The notes: generated by a model from the letters alone, not told the origin. A DNA stretch of 64,000 nucleotides from Ignavibacteria bacterium (GCA_016716125.1 JADJWZ010000041.1:1-64000), one strand, 5' to 3'; counted from the first letter of the stretch, positions 20,286 through 29,406 are shown. Numbers and translations: made by a program.

Positions 20286-21035
20286 ATGAAAATATTTTTT
20301 TTATTTATTCCTTTTTTATTACTGATAAGCTCCTGCAGCGGCAAAGATAAAGAACAAAATAAAATTTCTGAAGCAGCAAAGAGTAACAAAATATCCGGAG
20401 ATAAAAACGCCGGCAACAAAAATTCCGGTCTGATCTCCGGTGAAAAATCATTATCCGACAATCCGGTAGTTTCTGATATTCAGTTTGGAATTAATCTTGT
20501 TCCTGAGTCACTGCATAATGAAAATAAAATTATTGAAGCTGTAAAATGGAAAGACAGTCTCGGTATGAATTTAATTGTTATTACTTTATCAGATGAGAAA
20601 ACAGTGTATGAAGATAACCGGATAAAAGAATTTTTTGTACATCATTATCTTCTCAGCGGGAATACTAAAGTTTTATGGAAGACTTATGATTTTGTAAAAG
20701 ACTGTCCTTTTGATATTACACTTGAATATATTGACAGATCACTTACCGTAACCGATCTGGACAGCAACGGACTTGCTGAGACATCTTTCGTTTACAGACT
20801 GTCGTGCAAAAGCGATGTAAGTCCCGATGATATGAAGCTGATAATGCATGAAGGCCATAAGAAATATGCAGTCAGGGGAGTGATGATACTTAAAATTAAT
20901 AATGAAGATGCGGTCGGGGGAGAGATGAATATCGATGCTTCTTTCAGTAAAGCTCCGCCTGAATTTAAAATATATGCAGTTGAAAAATGGAATAAATTCA
21001 ATAAAGATTTTGTCGGCGAAATGTATGATAAATAA
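20286..21035 (+). CDS. Lipoprotein resembling the M949_RS01915 family
   Basis: A 249-residue lipoprotein: after a hydrophobic leader the lipobox LISSCSG gives a Cys at residue 17, followed by a Lys/Asn/Ser-rich linker to about residue 60. The globular part contains NTKVLWKTYDFVKDCPFDITLE, SLTVTDLDSNGLAETSFVY and MKLIMHEGHKKYAVRG. This pattern recalls the M949_RS01915 surface-polysaccharide-related family of Bacteroidetes; that assignment is from memory of the pattern. The biochemical role is not established. It overlaps the next lipoprotein gene by 11 bases. Confidence 0.68.
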   Translation: MKIFFLFIPFLLLISSCSGKDKEQNKISEAAKSNKISGDKNAGNKNSGLISGEKSLSDNPVVSDIQFGINLVPESLHNENKIIEAVKWKDSLGMNLIVITLSDEKTVYEDNRIKEFFVHHYLLSGNTKVLWKTYDFVKDCPFDITLEYIDRSLTVTDLDSNGLAETSFVYRLSCKSDVSPDDMKLIMHEGHKKYAVRGVMILKINNEDAVGGEMNIDASFSKAPPEFKIYAVEKWNKFNKDFVGEMYDK

Positions 21036-21675
21036 ATTCACCGGATATGGATTTCTGATTTTGAAAGTGCTTGTTGCTGCATTTCTGATTTCAGGCTGCT
21101 CGTCTTCAAAAAATAATGAAGAAGACGAGGATTACATTGAAAAAAAAATAAAAGAAGAGGGGAGTAAGAAAGATACAAAAAGCGAATATGAATCGACCGG
21201 AATAGGAATTATTAAAATGGCTGAGTTCGAACAGAATAATGAAATGTACAGGGTGGAAGTGGATTCAACTTATCTTTACTGGCTTGATAATGAATTGCTT
21301 ATTCTTAACGGTTCAACAAAATGCAATATCTACGCTTTGAATGTCCTGAAAAAAGCAGGATGTAATACTCCGGAAGTAAATGCGCTTTGCCGTGATCTTT
21401 TTGATACGCTGAATTTTACGGAGATCATGCCTGTGATAGGAATTAATGATGTATCGAATGCAATACCCGGAGATCTTATTATATGGAGCGGACATGTTAT
21501 TATTTTTGAATCAGAGACAGAAGTGAACGGACAACAGTATGTAAAGGCGTACTGGGCAGGAACCCGAAACCCGGATAACGGAGAGAATATAAAAAATAAT
21601 GTCTGCTACGGAAAGTTTAAGCTGAACGGAAATTACATTGTAAGAAGACCTACGAAATTATCATACCGGAATTAG
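21025..21675 (+). CDS. Lipoprotein with Cys/His hydrolase-like domain
   Basis: The ATG at 21025, within the end of the previous gene, gives the cleanest signal: a hydrophobic helix ending in the lipobox LISGCSSS. A highly acidic/basic linker (EEDEDYIEKKIKEEG) follows. The C-terminal half has STKCNIYALNVLKKAG and, about 60 residues later, IPGDLIIWSGHVIIFE. A Cys near the start of a helix and a later G-H-V-x-I-F strand are the layout of NlpC/P60 or CHAP peptidases that cut peptidoglycan or amide bonds. The call to that superfamily is an inference from this arrangement. Confidence 0.62.
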   Translation: MINKFTGYGFLILKVLVAAFLISGCSSSKNNEEDEDYIEKKIKEEGSKKDTKSEYESTGIGIIKMAEFEQNNEMYRVEVDSTYLYWLDNELLILNGSTKCNIYALNVLKKAGCNTPEVNALCRDLFDTLNFTEIMPVIGINDVSNAIPGDLIIWSGHVIIFESETEVNGQQYVKAYWAGTRNPDNGENIKNNVCYGKFKLNGNYIVRRPTKLSYRN

Positions 21676-21691
21676 AAATTCTAAATTATTA

Positions 21692-22294
21692 TCAGAGAGC
21701 TTTCAGAATTTTACTCAGGAAATCTATTTGTATTTTCAGATCTTTAAGGGATTTATTATTTATGATCACAAAATCTGACAATTCCATTTTTTTCTTTTCA
21801 TCCACTTGAAATTTCATTAACTCTTTAATTGATTTTGTAGAAGCTTCATCCCGTAACTTTAATCTGTCAACTCTTTCTTTTTTATTTGAAAATACTGTAA
21901 TGACATAATCCATTAATTTACTTAATCCGCTTTCAAAGACCAGCGCTGATTCAACAATTACAATATCGTAATTATTATTCTTTACAAATTTTTTAATATC
22001 ATTTATTACAACCGGATGAACTATCTTGTTAATTGCCGAATAATTTTTTCTGCTGGAAAATATTTTTTCCCGGAGTTTCGGAAGGTTGATCTTACCTTTG
22101 TAATTGACAATATCTTTTCCGAAAACCTTTATAATTTCAATAACAAGTTTTTTATCAGTTAGATAAAGATTTTTTGCTATTTTATCAGAGTGAAGAACTT
22201 TAAAACCTCTTTTGGAAAGCAGTTTGCAGACTTCAGTCTTACCGGAACCTATCCCGCCCGTTACTCCGATCAGTAATTTCTTTTTTATTTTCAT
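21692..22294 (-). CDS. coaE: Dephospho-CoA kinase
   Basis: CoaE phosphorylates the 3'-OH of dephospho-CoA, the last step of coenzyme A synthesis. The 200-residue protein opens with IGVTGGIGSGKTEVCKLL (Walker A), followed by HSDKIAKNLY, and has the lid region KKERVDRLKLRDEAS. IVHPVVINDIKKF and VIVESALVFESG are typical. It starts 20 bases after the end of rny on the same strand, so rny-coaE are probably co-transcribed. Confidence 0.94.
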   Translation of the reverse strand: MKIKKKLLIGVTGGIGSGKTEVCKLLSKRGFKVLHSDKIAKNLYLTDKKLVIEIIKVFGKDIVNYKGKINLPKLREKIFSSRKNYSAINKIVHPVVINDIKKFVKNNNYDIVIVESALVFESGLSKLMDYVITVFSNKKERVDRLKLRDEASTKSIKELMKFQVDEKKKMELSDFVIINNKSLKDLKIQIDFLSKILKAL

Positions 22295-22313
22295 TATTTA
22301 CAAAGTAAACAAT

Positions 22314-23969
22314 TTATTTGGCATATGAAATAGACCTTCTTTCTCTGATTACATTTACTTTGATCTGACCGGGGTATTCCATTTCTTCCTGAATCCTGTG
22401 AGCAATATCTGATGCAAGCTGATCCTGTAATGTATCGTCTATCTTGTCCTGTTCTACAATAACCCTGACTTCTCTTCCCGCCTGTATTGCATATGTTTTT
22501 ACAACTCCTTCAAAAGATTTGGCAATAGTCTCAAGTTTTTCAAGTCTCTTTGAATACGCTTCAATGGATTCTCTTCTTGCGCCAGGTCTTGCGCCGCTGA
22601 TGGAATCCGCAGCCTGTACCAGAATTGATATCGGATGTTCCATTGGCATTTCATCATGATGCGCTCCGATAGCATTGCAGATTATCGCATGTTCCTTACA
22701 TCTTTTAGCTACTTCATATCCGAGTATTGCATGCGGACCTTCAATGTTTCTGTTAATGGTCTTTCCCATGTCATGTAAAAGTCCGGCTCTCTTAGCCATT
22801 TGCGCGTCCAGCCCGAGCTCTGCCGCCATTATACTTGCAAGATGACCTACTTCTATAGAATGATGCAGTACATTTTGTCCGTAGCTTGATCTGTATTTCA
22901 TTCTTCCGATCAGTGTGATTATATCTCTGTGAATGCCCTGAATACCCATTTCTATCAGAGTATTCTCACCAACTCTTATCAGCTCTTCGGTAAGTTCCTT
23001 CTGCACTTTCTCAACAACCTCTTCTATTCTTGCCGGATGAATCCGGCCGTCAGCGATCAGTCTTTCCATTGCTACTCTTGCGACTTCCCTTCTGAACGGA
23101 TCAAATCCTGAAATAATAATTGCTTCTGGAGTATCGTCAACAATTATATCAACTCCTGTCACTGCTTCAAACGCCCTTATATTTCTTCCTTCCTTTCCGA
23201 TGATCCTTCCTTTGAGTTCATCCGAATTTATCTGAAGTACGCTGACCGTAGTTTCTACCGAATGATCAGATGCAGTCCGCTGAATTGACTGAATGATAAT
23301 ATTCTTTGATATTCTGTTTGATTCAAGTTTTGTTTCCTCCCTGATCTCCTGAATTTTTTGAGCTGCTTCGAGCTTTGCGTCATTAATCAGATTTTCAAAT
23401 AAAAGCTTTTTAGCTTCTTCTTCTGATAAACCTGATATTCTCTGAAGTTTGTTTCGTTGCTCTTCGAGAACTTCTTCATTTGCACTTATAAGTCTTTCAG
23501 ATTCAGATATTTTAAATTCAGCTTCCTTGGTTTTTAATTCATTCAGTTCAATTGCTTTCTGAAGTTTATTTTCAGTATTTACTAATTCGCTTTTTGCTGT
23601 TTCTAATTTATCCAGTTCGAGCTTTATTTTTTTTTCATCTGCAACTACTTCTTTTTCCCGTATCTTTACTTCTTCTTCATGCTGCTGCTTTTTCTTTAAG
23701 AATTCATCTTTAACCTCAAGAAGTTTTTCCTTTTTAAGATTTAAAGTAGCTTTTTCTGCATCTGATAAAATTTCTTTTGATCTTTTTTCCGCGCTTTCTA
23801 TTTTATCTTTAGCTTTTAATTCGGCATCAGATAAAATTTTCTTTGCCACATTATCAGCGCCTTCAATTTTTATTTTATTTGACCTTGAGTTTATATACCA
23901 TCCCAGGAAAAAAGTTAAAAGGCAAAGCGCTACAAGTATTGGCAGTAATATGTATAATTCCAAATCCAT
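22314..23969 (-). CDS. rny: Ribonuclease Y
   Basis: RNase Y is a membrane-anchored endonuclease that starts mRNA decay. At 551 residues it has the full layout: an N-terminal transmembrane helix (ILLPILVALCLLTFFLGWYI), a long charged coiled coil (about residues 40-200), a KH domain with IIGKEGRNIRAFEAVTGVDI, and an HD domain with LLHDMGKT and GAHHDE. The protein ends GQIKVNVIRERRSISYAK as usual. It is downstream of the 6S RNA candidate and zapA on the same strand. Confidence 0.96.
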   Translation of the reverse strand: MDLELYILLPILVALCLLTFFLGWYINSRSNKIKIEGADNVAKKILSDAELKAKDKIESAEKRSKEILSDAEKATLNLKKEKLLEVKDEFLKKKQQHEEEVKIREKEVVADEKKIKLELDKLETAKSELVNTENKLQKAIELNELKTKEAEFKISESERLISANEEVLEEQRNKLQRISGLSEEEAKKLLFENLINDAKLEAAQKIQEIREETKLESNRISKNIIIQSIQRTASDHSVETTVSVLQINSDELKGRIIGKEGRNIRAFEAVTGVDIIVDDTPEAIIISGFDPFRREVARVAMERLIADGRIHPARIEEVVEKVQKELTEELIRVGENTLIEMGIQGIHRDIITLIGRMKYRSSYGQNVLHHSIEVGHLASIMAAELGLDAQMAKRAGLLHDMGKTINRNIEGPHAILGYEVAKRCKEHAIICNAIGAHHDEMPMEHPISILVQAADSISGARPGARRESIEAYSKRLEKLETIAKSFEGVVKTYAIQAGREVRVIVEQDKIDDTLQDQLASDIAHRIQEEMEYPGQIKVNVIRERRSISYAK

Positions 23970-24091
23970 AATTTATTTATAATCCTCCGTTACAAAGTTA
24001 GTGTTTTTAGAAATACTGTCTGTTATTTAAAATAAAATATTTTGTCAGATTCAAAAATTTATTCTTTACGGAAAATCCGGACAGAATAAAA

Positions 24092-24325
24092 AAAACCGCT
24101 TCAGACAAGTACATAGCGCAAAGGTATAAAGAAACCTTTCCTATCATACGGTGGGTGGTGCCAGAATGTCTTTTGCTTCCACTGATCGCTATTGATACTT
24201 ATTCAGCATCAGCGATTCCGCGTTAAGCAGATGAGGCCTGTAATTGACATTTTCCGAGCTTACCTCCCATATAGTTAAACCTGTTGGTTTTTTATAATGT
24301 TTGACTATTGAGTCTGAGCGGTTTT
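24092..24325 (-). ncRNA. ssrS: Probable 6S RNA
   Basis: The 394 bases between rny and zapA hold no open frame. On the minus strand the segment begins AAAACCGCTCAGAC (24325-24312) and ends GTCTGAAGCGGTTTTT. These form a 13-14 bp closing stem with one bulged A, followed by a T-run that would serve as terminator. The span is about 234 bases, a little longer than typical 6S RNA, which is a long double-stranded rod with a closing stem and binds RNA polymerase holoenzyme. The position next to zapA matches the zapA-ssrS linkage known from proteobacteria. No covariance test was possible, so this is a structural and contextual call. Confidence 0.6.
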
Positions 24326-24364
24326 AATAACCTTATAATTATGTAAAGAACGTAGTTTCTGATT

Positions 24365-24663
24365 TCACAAATTATCTTCGATCGCTTCGCTGATTGAATT
24401 GGCTTTTGAGATTAATTCATCAAGCAGATCTGTATAATCCTTTTCAAGGTTTGTTTTTATATCCTTTTCCTTGAAATACTCTTCTGCTATGTTCAATGCT
24501 GAAACAACTGCAATAGTTTCTTCAGATTGATTGGGTGATTCGCTGTTAAGCCGGTTCATGATACCGTCAACGTAATCCGATATCCTTTCCACTTTTTCAG
24601 CGCTGTCTCCTGCAGATTATATTCATTATTGAATATTTTAACTCTTATTTCCTTCTGGCTCAT
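24365..24663 (-). CDS. zapA: Cell division protein ZapA, one frameshift
   Basis: ZapA binds FtsZ and stabilises the Z-ring. The start ATG (24663) gives SQKEIRVKIFNNEYNLQ, the usual N-terminal strand pair. Near 24610 one G appears to be missing; restoring it gives GDSAEKVERISDYVDGIMNRLN, the conserved family helix start, and the protein continues to 24365. The C-terminal part is a coiled coil. The full length would be about 99 residues, normal for ZapA. The motif continuity across the break points to a one-base error rather than old decay. It lies upstream of the 6S candidate and downstream of a coiled-coil gene and pheT. Confidence 0.72.
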
Positions 24664-24723
24664 TTTTCCAATCAATAATGATTAATGCAATTTGTGAAAT
24701 TAAAAACTGTTGTGTCAAACATT

Positions 24724-25110
24724 TTACGCATCCCTGTATTCCTCTCCGTTATCGTACTGATCTAAATGTGTATCTATTCTTGTAATTAAATCTTTTATTC
24801 TCGATTTTGCAAGATCTTTGTCCTTTAAAGATATTTTGTTATCTCCTGAATTTAAAATTACGTTTTTTAATTCAGAATTTTCTTTATCCTTATTTATTAG
24901 TTCTGTGTTAAGTTTAGTCTGTTGTAACTTTAAATCGGATATTTTTAAATTTAAGTTCTTGACGTTTTCTTTAAGTAAGTTATTTTCATTTTTCAGGTCC
25001 TTGTATTTGGAAATCAATAATTTGATCCTTGAAAAAAGGTCATCAAGAGAAACTCTCAGCGTATTTTTCTGATCCTTAAAAAACTCTTTGATGTTGTCCT
25101 GATTGTTCAA
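24724..25110 (-). CDS. Small coiled-coil protein of unknown function
   Basis: A 128-residue protein, almost entirely helical and charged: residues 20-95 have heptad-like Leu/Ile spacing (LISKYKDLKNENNLLKENV and following), and the C-terminus ends RIDTHLDQYDNGEEYRDA. There is no signal or membrane segment. It sits 13 bases after pheT and 60 bases before zapA on the same strand, a place where small coiled-coil proteins are common in this phylum. A cell-division role is only suggested by the zapA neighbour. Confidence 0.75.
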   Translation of the reverse strand: MNNQDNIKEFFKDQKNTLRVSLDDLFSRIKLLISKYKDLKNENNLLKENVKNLNLKISDLKLQQTKLNTELINKDKENSELKNVILNSGDNKISLKDKDLAKSRIKDLITRIDTHLDQYDNGEEYRDA

Positions 25111-25123
25111 ATTTTTGTAATTT

Positions 25124-27538
25124 TTATTGTGATCTGATCACAGCATTAAGTTTGGTTTTAAGATCCTGAATTACTTTATCCATTGCAGCAGAAATTTCTA
25201 TATCTGTAAGTGTCTTTTCTTCTGATGAAAATTCCATACTGAAAGCAAGGCTTTTCTTTCCTTCTTCGATCTTATCTCCGGAATAAATGTCAAACAGTTC
25301 TAATCTGCTGAGCAGACCTTTTCCGCTTTTTAAAATCTGATCATTTACAATGTTATAAGGTAAATCCCTGTCGATTAATACGGCAAGATCTCTTTTTACC
25401 TTAGGAAATTTTGATATCTCTTTGTATAAAATTTTCCTGAAAAAATTCTTTAAAATTTTATTCAGACAAAATTCAGCAATAAAAACGTCAGAATCAATCT
25501 CAAATTCTTTCTTATGTTTGTTATCTGCTTTATATATAGCTGCGATGTTGTAATTATTTAAACTTATATCTATCCTGACACTGTCTATACTCTTGTTATA
25601 ATGATAATTTAATTCAGACTCGTCAAGATTTAAATTAAACAAAAGCATCTCAGCTTCTCCTTTAATATCAAAAAAATTAAACTCATCATCATTTCCATAT
25701 ATTGCAGGAATATCTCTTTTGCCTGAAAGAGCCATTATGAGTTTTGTCTCTTCAATAAATTCACCGCCTTTATCACTGTAGACTTTTCCGGTTTCAAAAA
25801 ATTTTAGCGATATGTCTTTTCCGCTGTTGTTGAAGTTGCTTTTTATCACACCAAGCATGCCCGGTAAAAGTCCGGTTCTTAATGTATTCATTTCTGCAGA
25901 AACAGTATTCTCAATTTTCACTCCGGCTGAATCCCCATTGTTAATTATATTCACAGAATTTCCGTCTGTCATAGGAGAAGTAAGTATCTGATTAAATCCG
26001 CGACCGGTCAGGTAATCATTTATTGACCTCATGAGCCTGTGATCTTTATCGTCAATAAGCGAAGAGTTTTCGGTATTTACATTGAAATTATATTTTGCAG
26101 GAATATTATCATAACCGTAAAGTCTGGCAATCTCTTCAATTAAATCCGCTTCCCTGATAATATCCTGTCTCCTGAATTCCGGAATCTGAAAATATAATAT
26201 TTCGCTATCTTCCCGTAAAAAATTTAATTCGATCTTTCCAAGTAGTTCAATTATTTGTTCCTTTGTAAGTATAATTCCTAAAAGTTCACTTGCTTTGGAA
26301 ACTCTTACGCCTGCTTCAAGAGCAGTAAGTTTTTCAGGGTAAAGGTCATAAAGACCGGCTGAGATATTTCCGTTTGCGATCTCTGAAATTAAATCTGAAG
26401 CTCTTTCGCTTGCATATTTAACAATATCAATATCAACGCCTCTTTCAAATCTCTGCGATGCATCAGTCTGCAGTCCGAGCCGCTTGGAATTTTTCCTGAT
26501 ACTGACAGGATCAAAATACGCCGACTCCAGAAATACATTTTTAGTCTCATTAGTAATTTCGGAAAATTCTCCTCCCATCACTCCTGCAATACCGGAATAT
26601 CCTTCTCCGTCACAGATCATCAGGGAAGCTGAGTTAAGCTTTCTTTCTTTCGAATCCAATGTTGTAAAACTGTCGCCTTCATTTGCAGTCCTGACTATTA
26701 TTTTCTTTCCGCGGATCTTGTCATAATCGAATGCATGTAGCGGCTGACCGGTTTCCATCATTATATAATTTGTAATATCGACAATGTTATTTCTCGGTCT
26801 TAGTCCGATAGAAATAAGTTTCTTTTTCAGCCAGTCAGGTGATTCCCTAATAATTACATCTTTTATAACTCTGCCTGTAAACCTTTTGCAAAGGTCAGTA
26901 TTCTCAATTTCAATTGTGATCAGTTCTTCAGTCTTTTCAGCGCTTTCTTTAAGATCCGTTCCGGGAAATTTTATTTTTTTACCATAGATAGCTGCAATTT
27001 CGCGTGCAATACCAAAGTGAGAAAAAAGATCGCCGCGGTTTGGAGTAATGCCGATATCAAATACTACATCGTTCATACCGGAAATCTCAGCAAACGGAGT
27101 TCCGTTTTTCGCATCGGTCTGCAATACCATAATGCCGTCATGATCATCTGAAAGATTCAGTTCTTTTGATGAGCAGATCATTCCTTCAGAGATCTCTCCG
27201 CGAATCTTAGATTTTTTTATTTCAAATTCTCCGTCAGGAATTACTGCGCCGATTTTTGCCACACAGACTTTCTGACCTTTTTCCACGTTCGGAGCTCCGC
27301 ATACAATGTTCAGTATCTCTTCACCGGAATTTACTTTACAGACTGAAAGCTTATCGGCATTCGGATGTTTATCCTTTTCTAAAACTTCTCCAATGACAAA
27401 ATTATTAAACTTAACGCTTTCGTCTTCAATTGATTCAATGTCCAGACCGATTGCGATCATTTTGTCCGTAAGAGATTCCAGTGAATCGTATTGAAATCCG
27501 GGGATATATTCCTTTATCCAGTTTAAACTAATTTTCAT
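25124..27538 (-). CDS. pheT: Phenylalanyl-tRNA synthetase beta subunit
   Basis: The beta chain of the alpha2-beta2 enzyme that charges tRNA-Phe. ATG 27538 is preferred (KISLNWIKEYIPG); a TTG nine bases upstream is the alternative. In order there are the EMAP/OB tRNA-binding domain (KHPNADKLSVCKVN, VCGAPNVEKGQKVCVAKIGA), the B3/B4 editing region (DIGITPNRGDLFSHFGIARE, NIVDITNYIMMETGQPLHAFD), B5 (FQIPEFRRQDIIREADLIEEIARLYGY), the catalytic-like core, and the C-terminal FDX-ACB anticodon domain (FPKVKRDLAVLIDRDLPY). The ~804-residue length is standard. The pheS partner is not adjacent in this window. Confidence 0.95.
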   Translation of the reverse strand: MKISLNWIKEYIPGFQYDSLESLTDKMIAIGLDIESIEDESVKFNNFVIGEVLEKDKHPNADKLSVCKVNSGEEILNIVCGAPNVEKGQKVCVAKIGAVIPDGEFEIKKSKIRGEISEGMICSSKELNLSDDHDGIMVLQTDAKNGTPFAEISGMNDVVFDIGITPNRGDLFSHFGIAREIAAIYGKKIKFPGTDLKESAEKTEELITIEIENTDLCKRFTGRVIKDVIIRESPDWLKKKLISIGLRPRNNIVDITNYIMMETGQPLHAFDYDKIRGKKIIVRTANEGDSFTTLDSKERKLNSASLMICDGEGYSGIAGVMGGEFSEITNETKNVFLESAYFDPVSIRKNSKRLGLQTDASQRFERGVDIDIVKYASERASDLISEIANGNISAGLYDLYPEKLTALEAGVRVSKASELLGIILTKEQIIELLGKIELNFLREDSEILYFQIPEFRRQDIIREADLIEEIARLYGYDNIPAKYNFNVNTENSSLIDDKDHRLMRSINDYLTGRGFNQILTSPMTDGNSVNIINNGDSAGVKIENTVSAEMNTLRTGLLPGMLGVIKSNFNNSGKDISLKFFETGKVYSDKGGEFIEETKLIMALSGKRDIPAIYGNDDEFNFFDIKGEAEMLLFNLNLDESELNYHYNKSIDSVRIDISLNNYNIAAIYKADNKHKKEFEIDSDVFIAEFCLNKILKNFFRKILYKEISKFPKVKRDLAVLIDRDLPYNIVNDQILKSGKGLLSRLELFDIYSGDKIEEGKKSLAFSMEFSSEEKTLTDIEISAAMDKVIQDLKTKLNAVIRSQ

Positions 27539-27671
27539 AGTGAGCAATATACTTATTCATAAAGGGAGTTTAAATATAGTTCTTAAGTATTTTGAAAATT
27601 TCGATAATATTTTTTATTAACATTGATCAATAAGATTAATTTTCAGGAGATCTGAATTTTGAACAAAAAAA

Positions 27672-27697
27672 AACCCGGATTAATAATAACCCGGGTT
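27672..27697 (-). terminator. Intrinsic terminator of the Lys-rich protein gene
   Basis: AACCCGG and CCGGGTT form a 7-bp stem with a 12-base AT loop. On the minus strand the stem is followed by a run of nine T, placing it 21 bases downstream of the stop of the polylysine gene. It also separates that gene from pheT, whose own promoter must lie between 27540 and 27670. Confidence 0.85.
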
Positions 27698-27718
27698 CCT
27701 TATTCGATATTAGAATTT

Positions 27719-28189
27719 TTATTCGCCGTCTTTTTTCGGCTCTTTTCTGAAATTTTCTACAGGTTTGTCTTCGCTTCTTTTGTATTCTCTCGATCCGTCG
27801 CTTCCTGAGTCATATGTCTTCGGCGGATTGTAAGTACCTGTATTATATGTTCTGGAAGAATTATTGCTTCTCTTTTTCTTTTTAGAGCTGTATTTCTTTC
27901 CTTTTTTCTTTTTAGATGTTTTCTTTTTGGAAATTTTCTTTTTAGAAGATTTCTTTTTGTTGGATTTTTTCTTTGTAGATTTCTTCTTTCCTGAAGAAGT
28001 TTTCTTTTTCTTAGTACTCTTCTTCTTCTTTTTAGGACCTTTCTTTTTTGTGGTTTTTTTCTTTTTACTTTGATTCAGATCTTCAATTTTACTCTGCGAT
28101 TTTGCATTTAATTCAGAGATCGTACCAATTGTACCGAAAAAAGTAAAAACAAATAAAAAAGATAATATGAATAATGATCTTTTTGACAT
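27719..28189 (-). CDS. Exported Lys/Ser-rich low-complexity protein
   Basis: A 156-residue protein with a clear signal peptide (FILSFLFVFTFFGTIGTI, cleavage probably after ELNA). The mature part from about residue 40 to 110 is almost only Lys, Ser and Thr in KKKS/KKKT blocks, extremely basic. It is followed by a Tyr/Asn/Thr/Gly-rich segment (RTYNTGTYNPPKTYDSG) and a charged tail. The start is fixed by a strong AAGGAG site nine bases upstream. No known fold is recognised. Such polycations could bind polyphosphate, LPS or DNA at the cell surface, which is speculation. The minus-strand reading is supported by the signal peptide and ribosome site; the plus-strand poly-Phe frame is its shadow. Confidence 0.75.
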   Translation of the reverse strand: MSKRSLFILSFLFVFTFFGTIGTISELNAKSQSKIEDLNQSKKKKTTKKKGPKKKKKSTKKKKTSSGKKKSTKKKSNKKKSSKKKISKKKTSKKKKGKKYSSKKKKRSNNSSRTYNTGTYNPPKTYDSGSDGSREYKRSEDKPVENFRKEPKKDGE

Positions 28190-28305
28190 GCTTTTCTCCT
28201 TTTTTAATTTATGTCAGGACAAAACTAATTCATTAAAGACTAAAGTTCAATTCATTTTTTAACTTTTTTAAATAAACTTCAATTCATATTTTACTTTAAC
28301 TATAT

Positions 28306-29406
28306 ATGACAATAAGCAATAATAAAAAGACAGTTGTAATTGCAATGAGCGGAGGCGTTGATTCATCTGTCGCCGCTGCGCTGCTTAAAAATGAAGGTTA
28401 CAATCTTATCGGAATTACAATGAAAACCTGGGGATATGATGACTTTCCCGAAAAGGATTCCGGATGCTGTTCACTTGAGACTATTTACAGCGCGAGGAAT
28501 GTCGCTCAGAATCTTGGCTTCAGTCATTATACTCTGGACTTTACTGAGAAATTTAATGATATCGTAATTAATAATTTCATATCTGAGTATCTTAAGGGAA
28601 ATACTCCGAACCCTTGTGTGCTGTGTAACAAATCCATAAAATGGGGAGCTCTTCTTGAAAAAGCTGAATCACTCGGAGCAGACTATCTTGCAACCGGTCA
28701 TTATGCAAGGATAAGATTTGATGAATCTAATAACAGGTATAATGTTGCCGAAGCTGCAGATAAAAAAAAAGATCAGTCATACGCTTTGTGGCGCGTCTCT
28801 CAGTATGCGCTCAGTAAGACAATCTTTCCGTTAGGCGGATATACAAAATCAGAGATAAGAAAACTCGCGCATGATATGAATCTCAAACCGGCCGATACTC
28901 CGGATTCTCAGGAAATTTGCTTTGTGCCGAATAATAACTACAGGGATCTTATACAGATCCGGCTTCCCGGTCTGAATGAAAGTATCTCTGGCGGGGATTT
29001 AATTTATAATAATGAAAAAGTCGGCACTCATAAAGGTTATCCTTATTATACAATTGGGCAGAGAAGAGGTCTGAATGTTGCTTTCGGTAAAAGATTATAT
29101 GTTTCAAAAATTGATGCGAAAAAAAATCAGGTTCATATCGACGATGAAGAAAATCTTTACAGATCTGAATTTACGGTAAAGGAGATCAATCTTATGATCA
29201 CGGATAAACTCATTTCACCGATGAAGGCTGATGTTAAGATTAGGTACAATGGAATTGGATACAGAGCTTTACTTGAACAAATTTCAAATGATGAAATATT
29301 GGTTAAGTTCGAAAAGCCGCAGAAAGCCGTAACTCCCGGACAGTCTGCAGTATTTTATTCCGGAGATAACGTGATCGGCGGAGGAATAATTTCAATTATC
29401 AATTAA
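28306..29406 (+). CDS. mnmA: tRNA-specific 2-thiouridylase
   Basis: MnmA thiolates U34 of Lys, Glu and Gln tRNAs. The 366-residue protein has the PP-loop MSGGVDSSVAAALL, the first catalytic Cys in NPCVLCNKSIKWG, ATGHYARI, the KKDQSYALWRV tRNA-contact block, the second catalytic Cys in PDSQEICFVP, and the C-terminal GQRRGLNVAFGKRLYV. The final residues (IISIIN) are encoded inside the start of the AT-rich repeat that follows, so the stop codon is part of a repeat unit. Confidence 0.96.
   Translation: MTISNNKKTVVIAMSGGVDSSVAAALLKNEGYNLIGITMKTWGYDDFPEKDSGCCSLETIYSARNVAQNLGFSHYTLDFTEKFNDIVINNFISEYLKGNTPNPCVLCNKSIKWGALLEKAESLGADYLATGHYARIRFDESNNRYNVAEAADKKKDQSYALWRVSQYALSKTIFPLGGYTKSEIRKLAHDMNLKPADTPDSQEICFVPNNNYRDLIQIRLPGLNESISGGDLIYNNEKVGTHKGYPYYTIGQRRGLNVAFGKRLYVSKIDAKKNQVHIDDEENLYRSEFTVKEINLMITDKLISPMKADVKIRYNGIGYRALLEQISNDEILVKFEKPQKAVTPGQSAVFYSGDNVIGGGIISIIN

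Noticed and set aside
27864..28073. Plus-strand poly-Phe membrane protein
   Set aside because: It is the complement of the Lys-rich coding region, which has a signal peptide, ribosome site and terminator on the minus strand.
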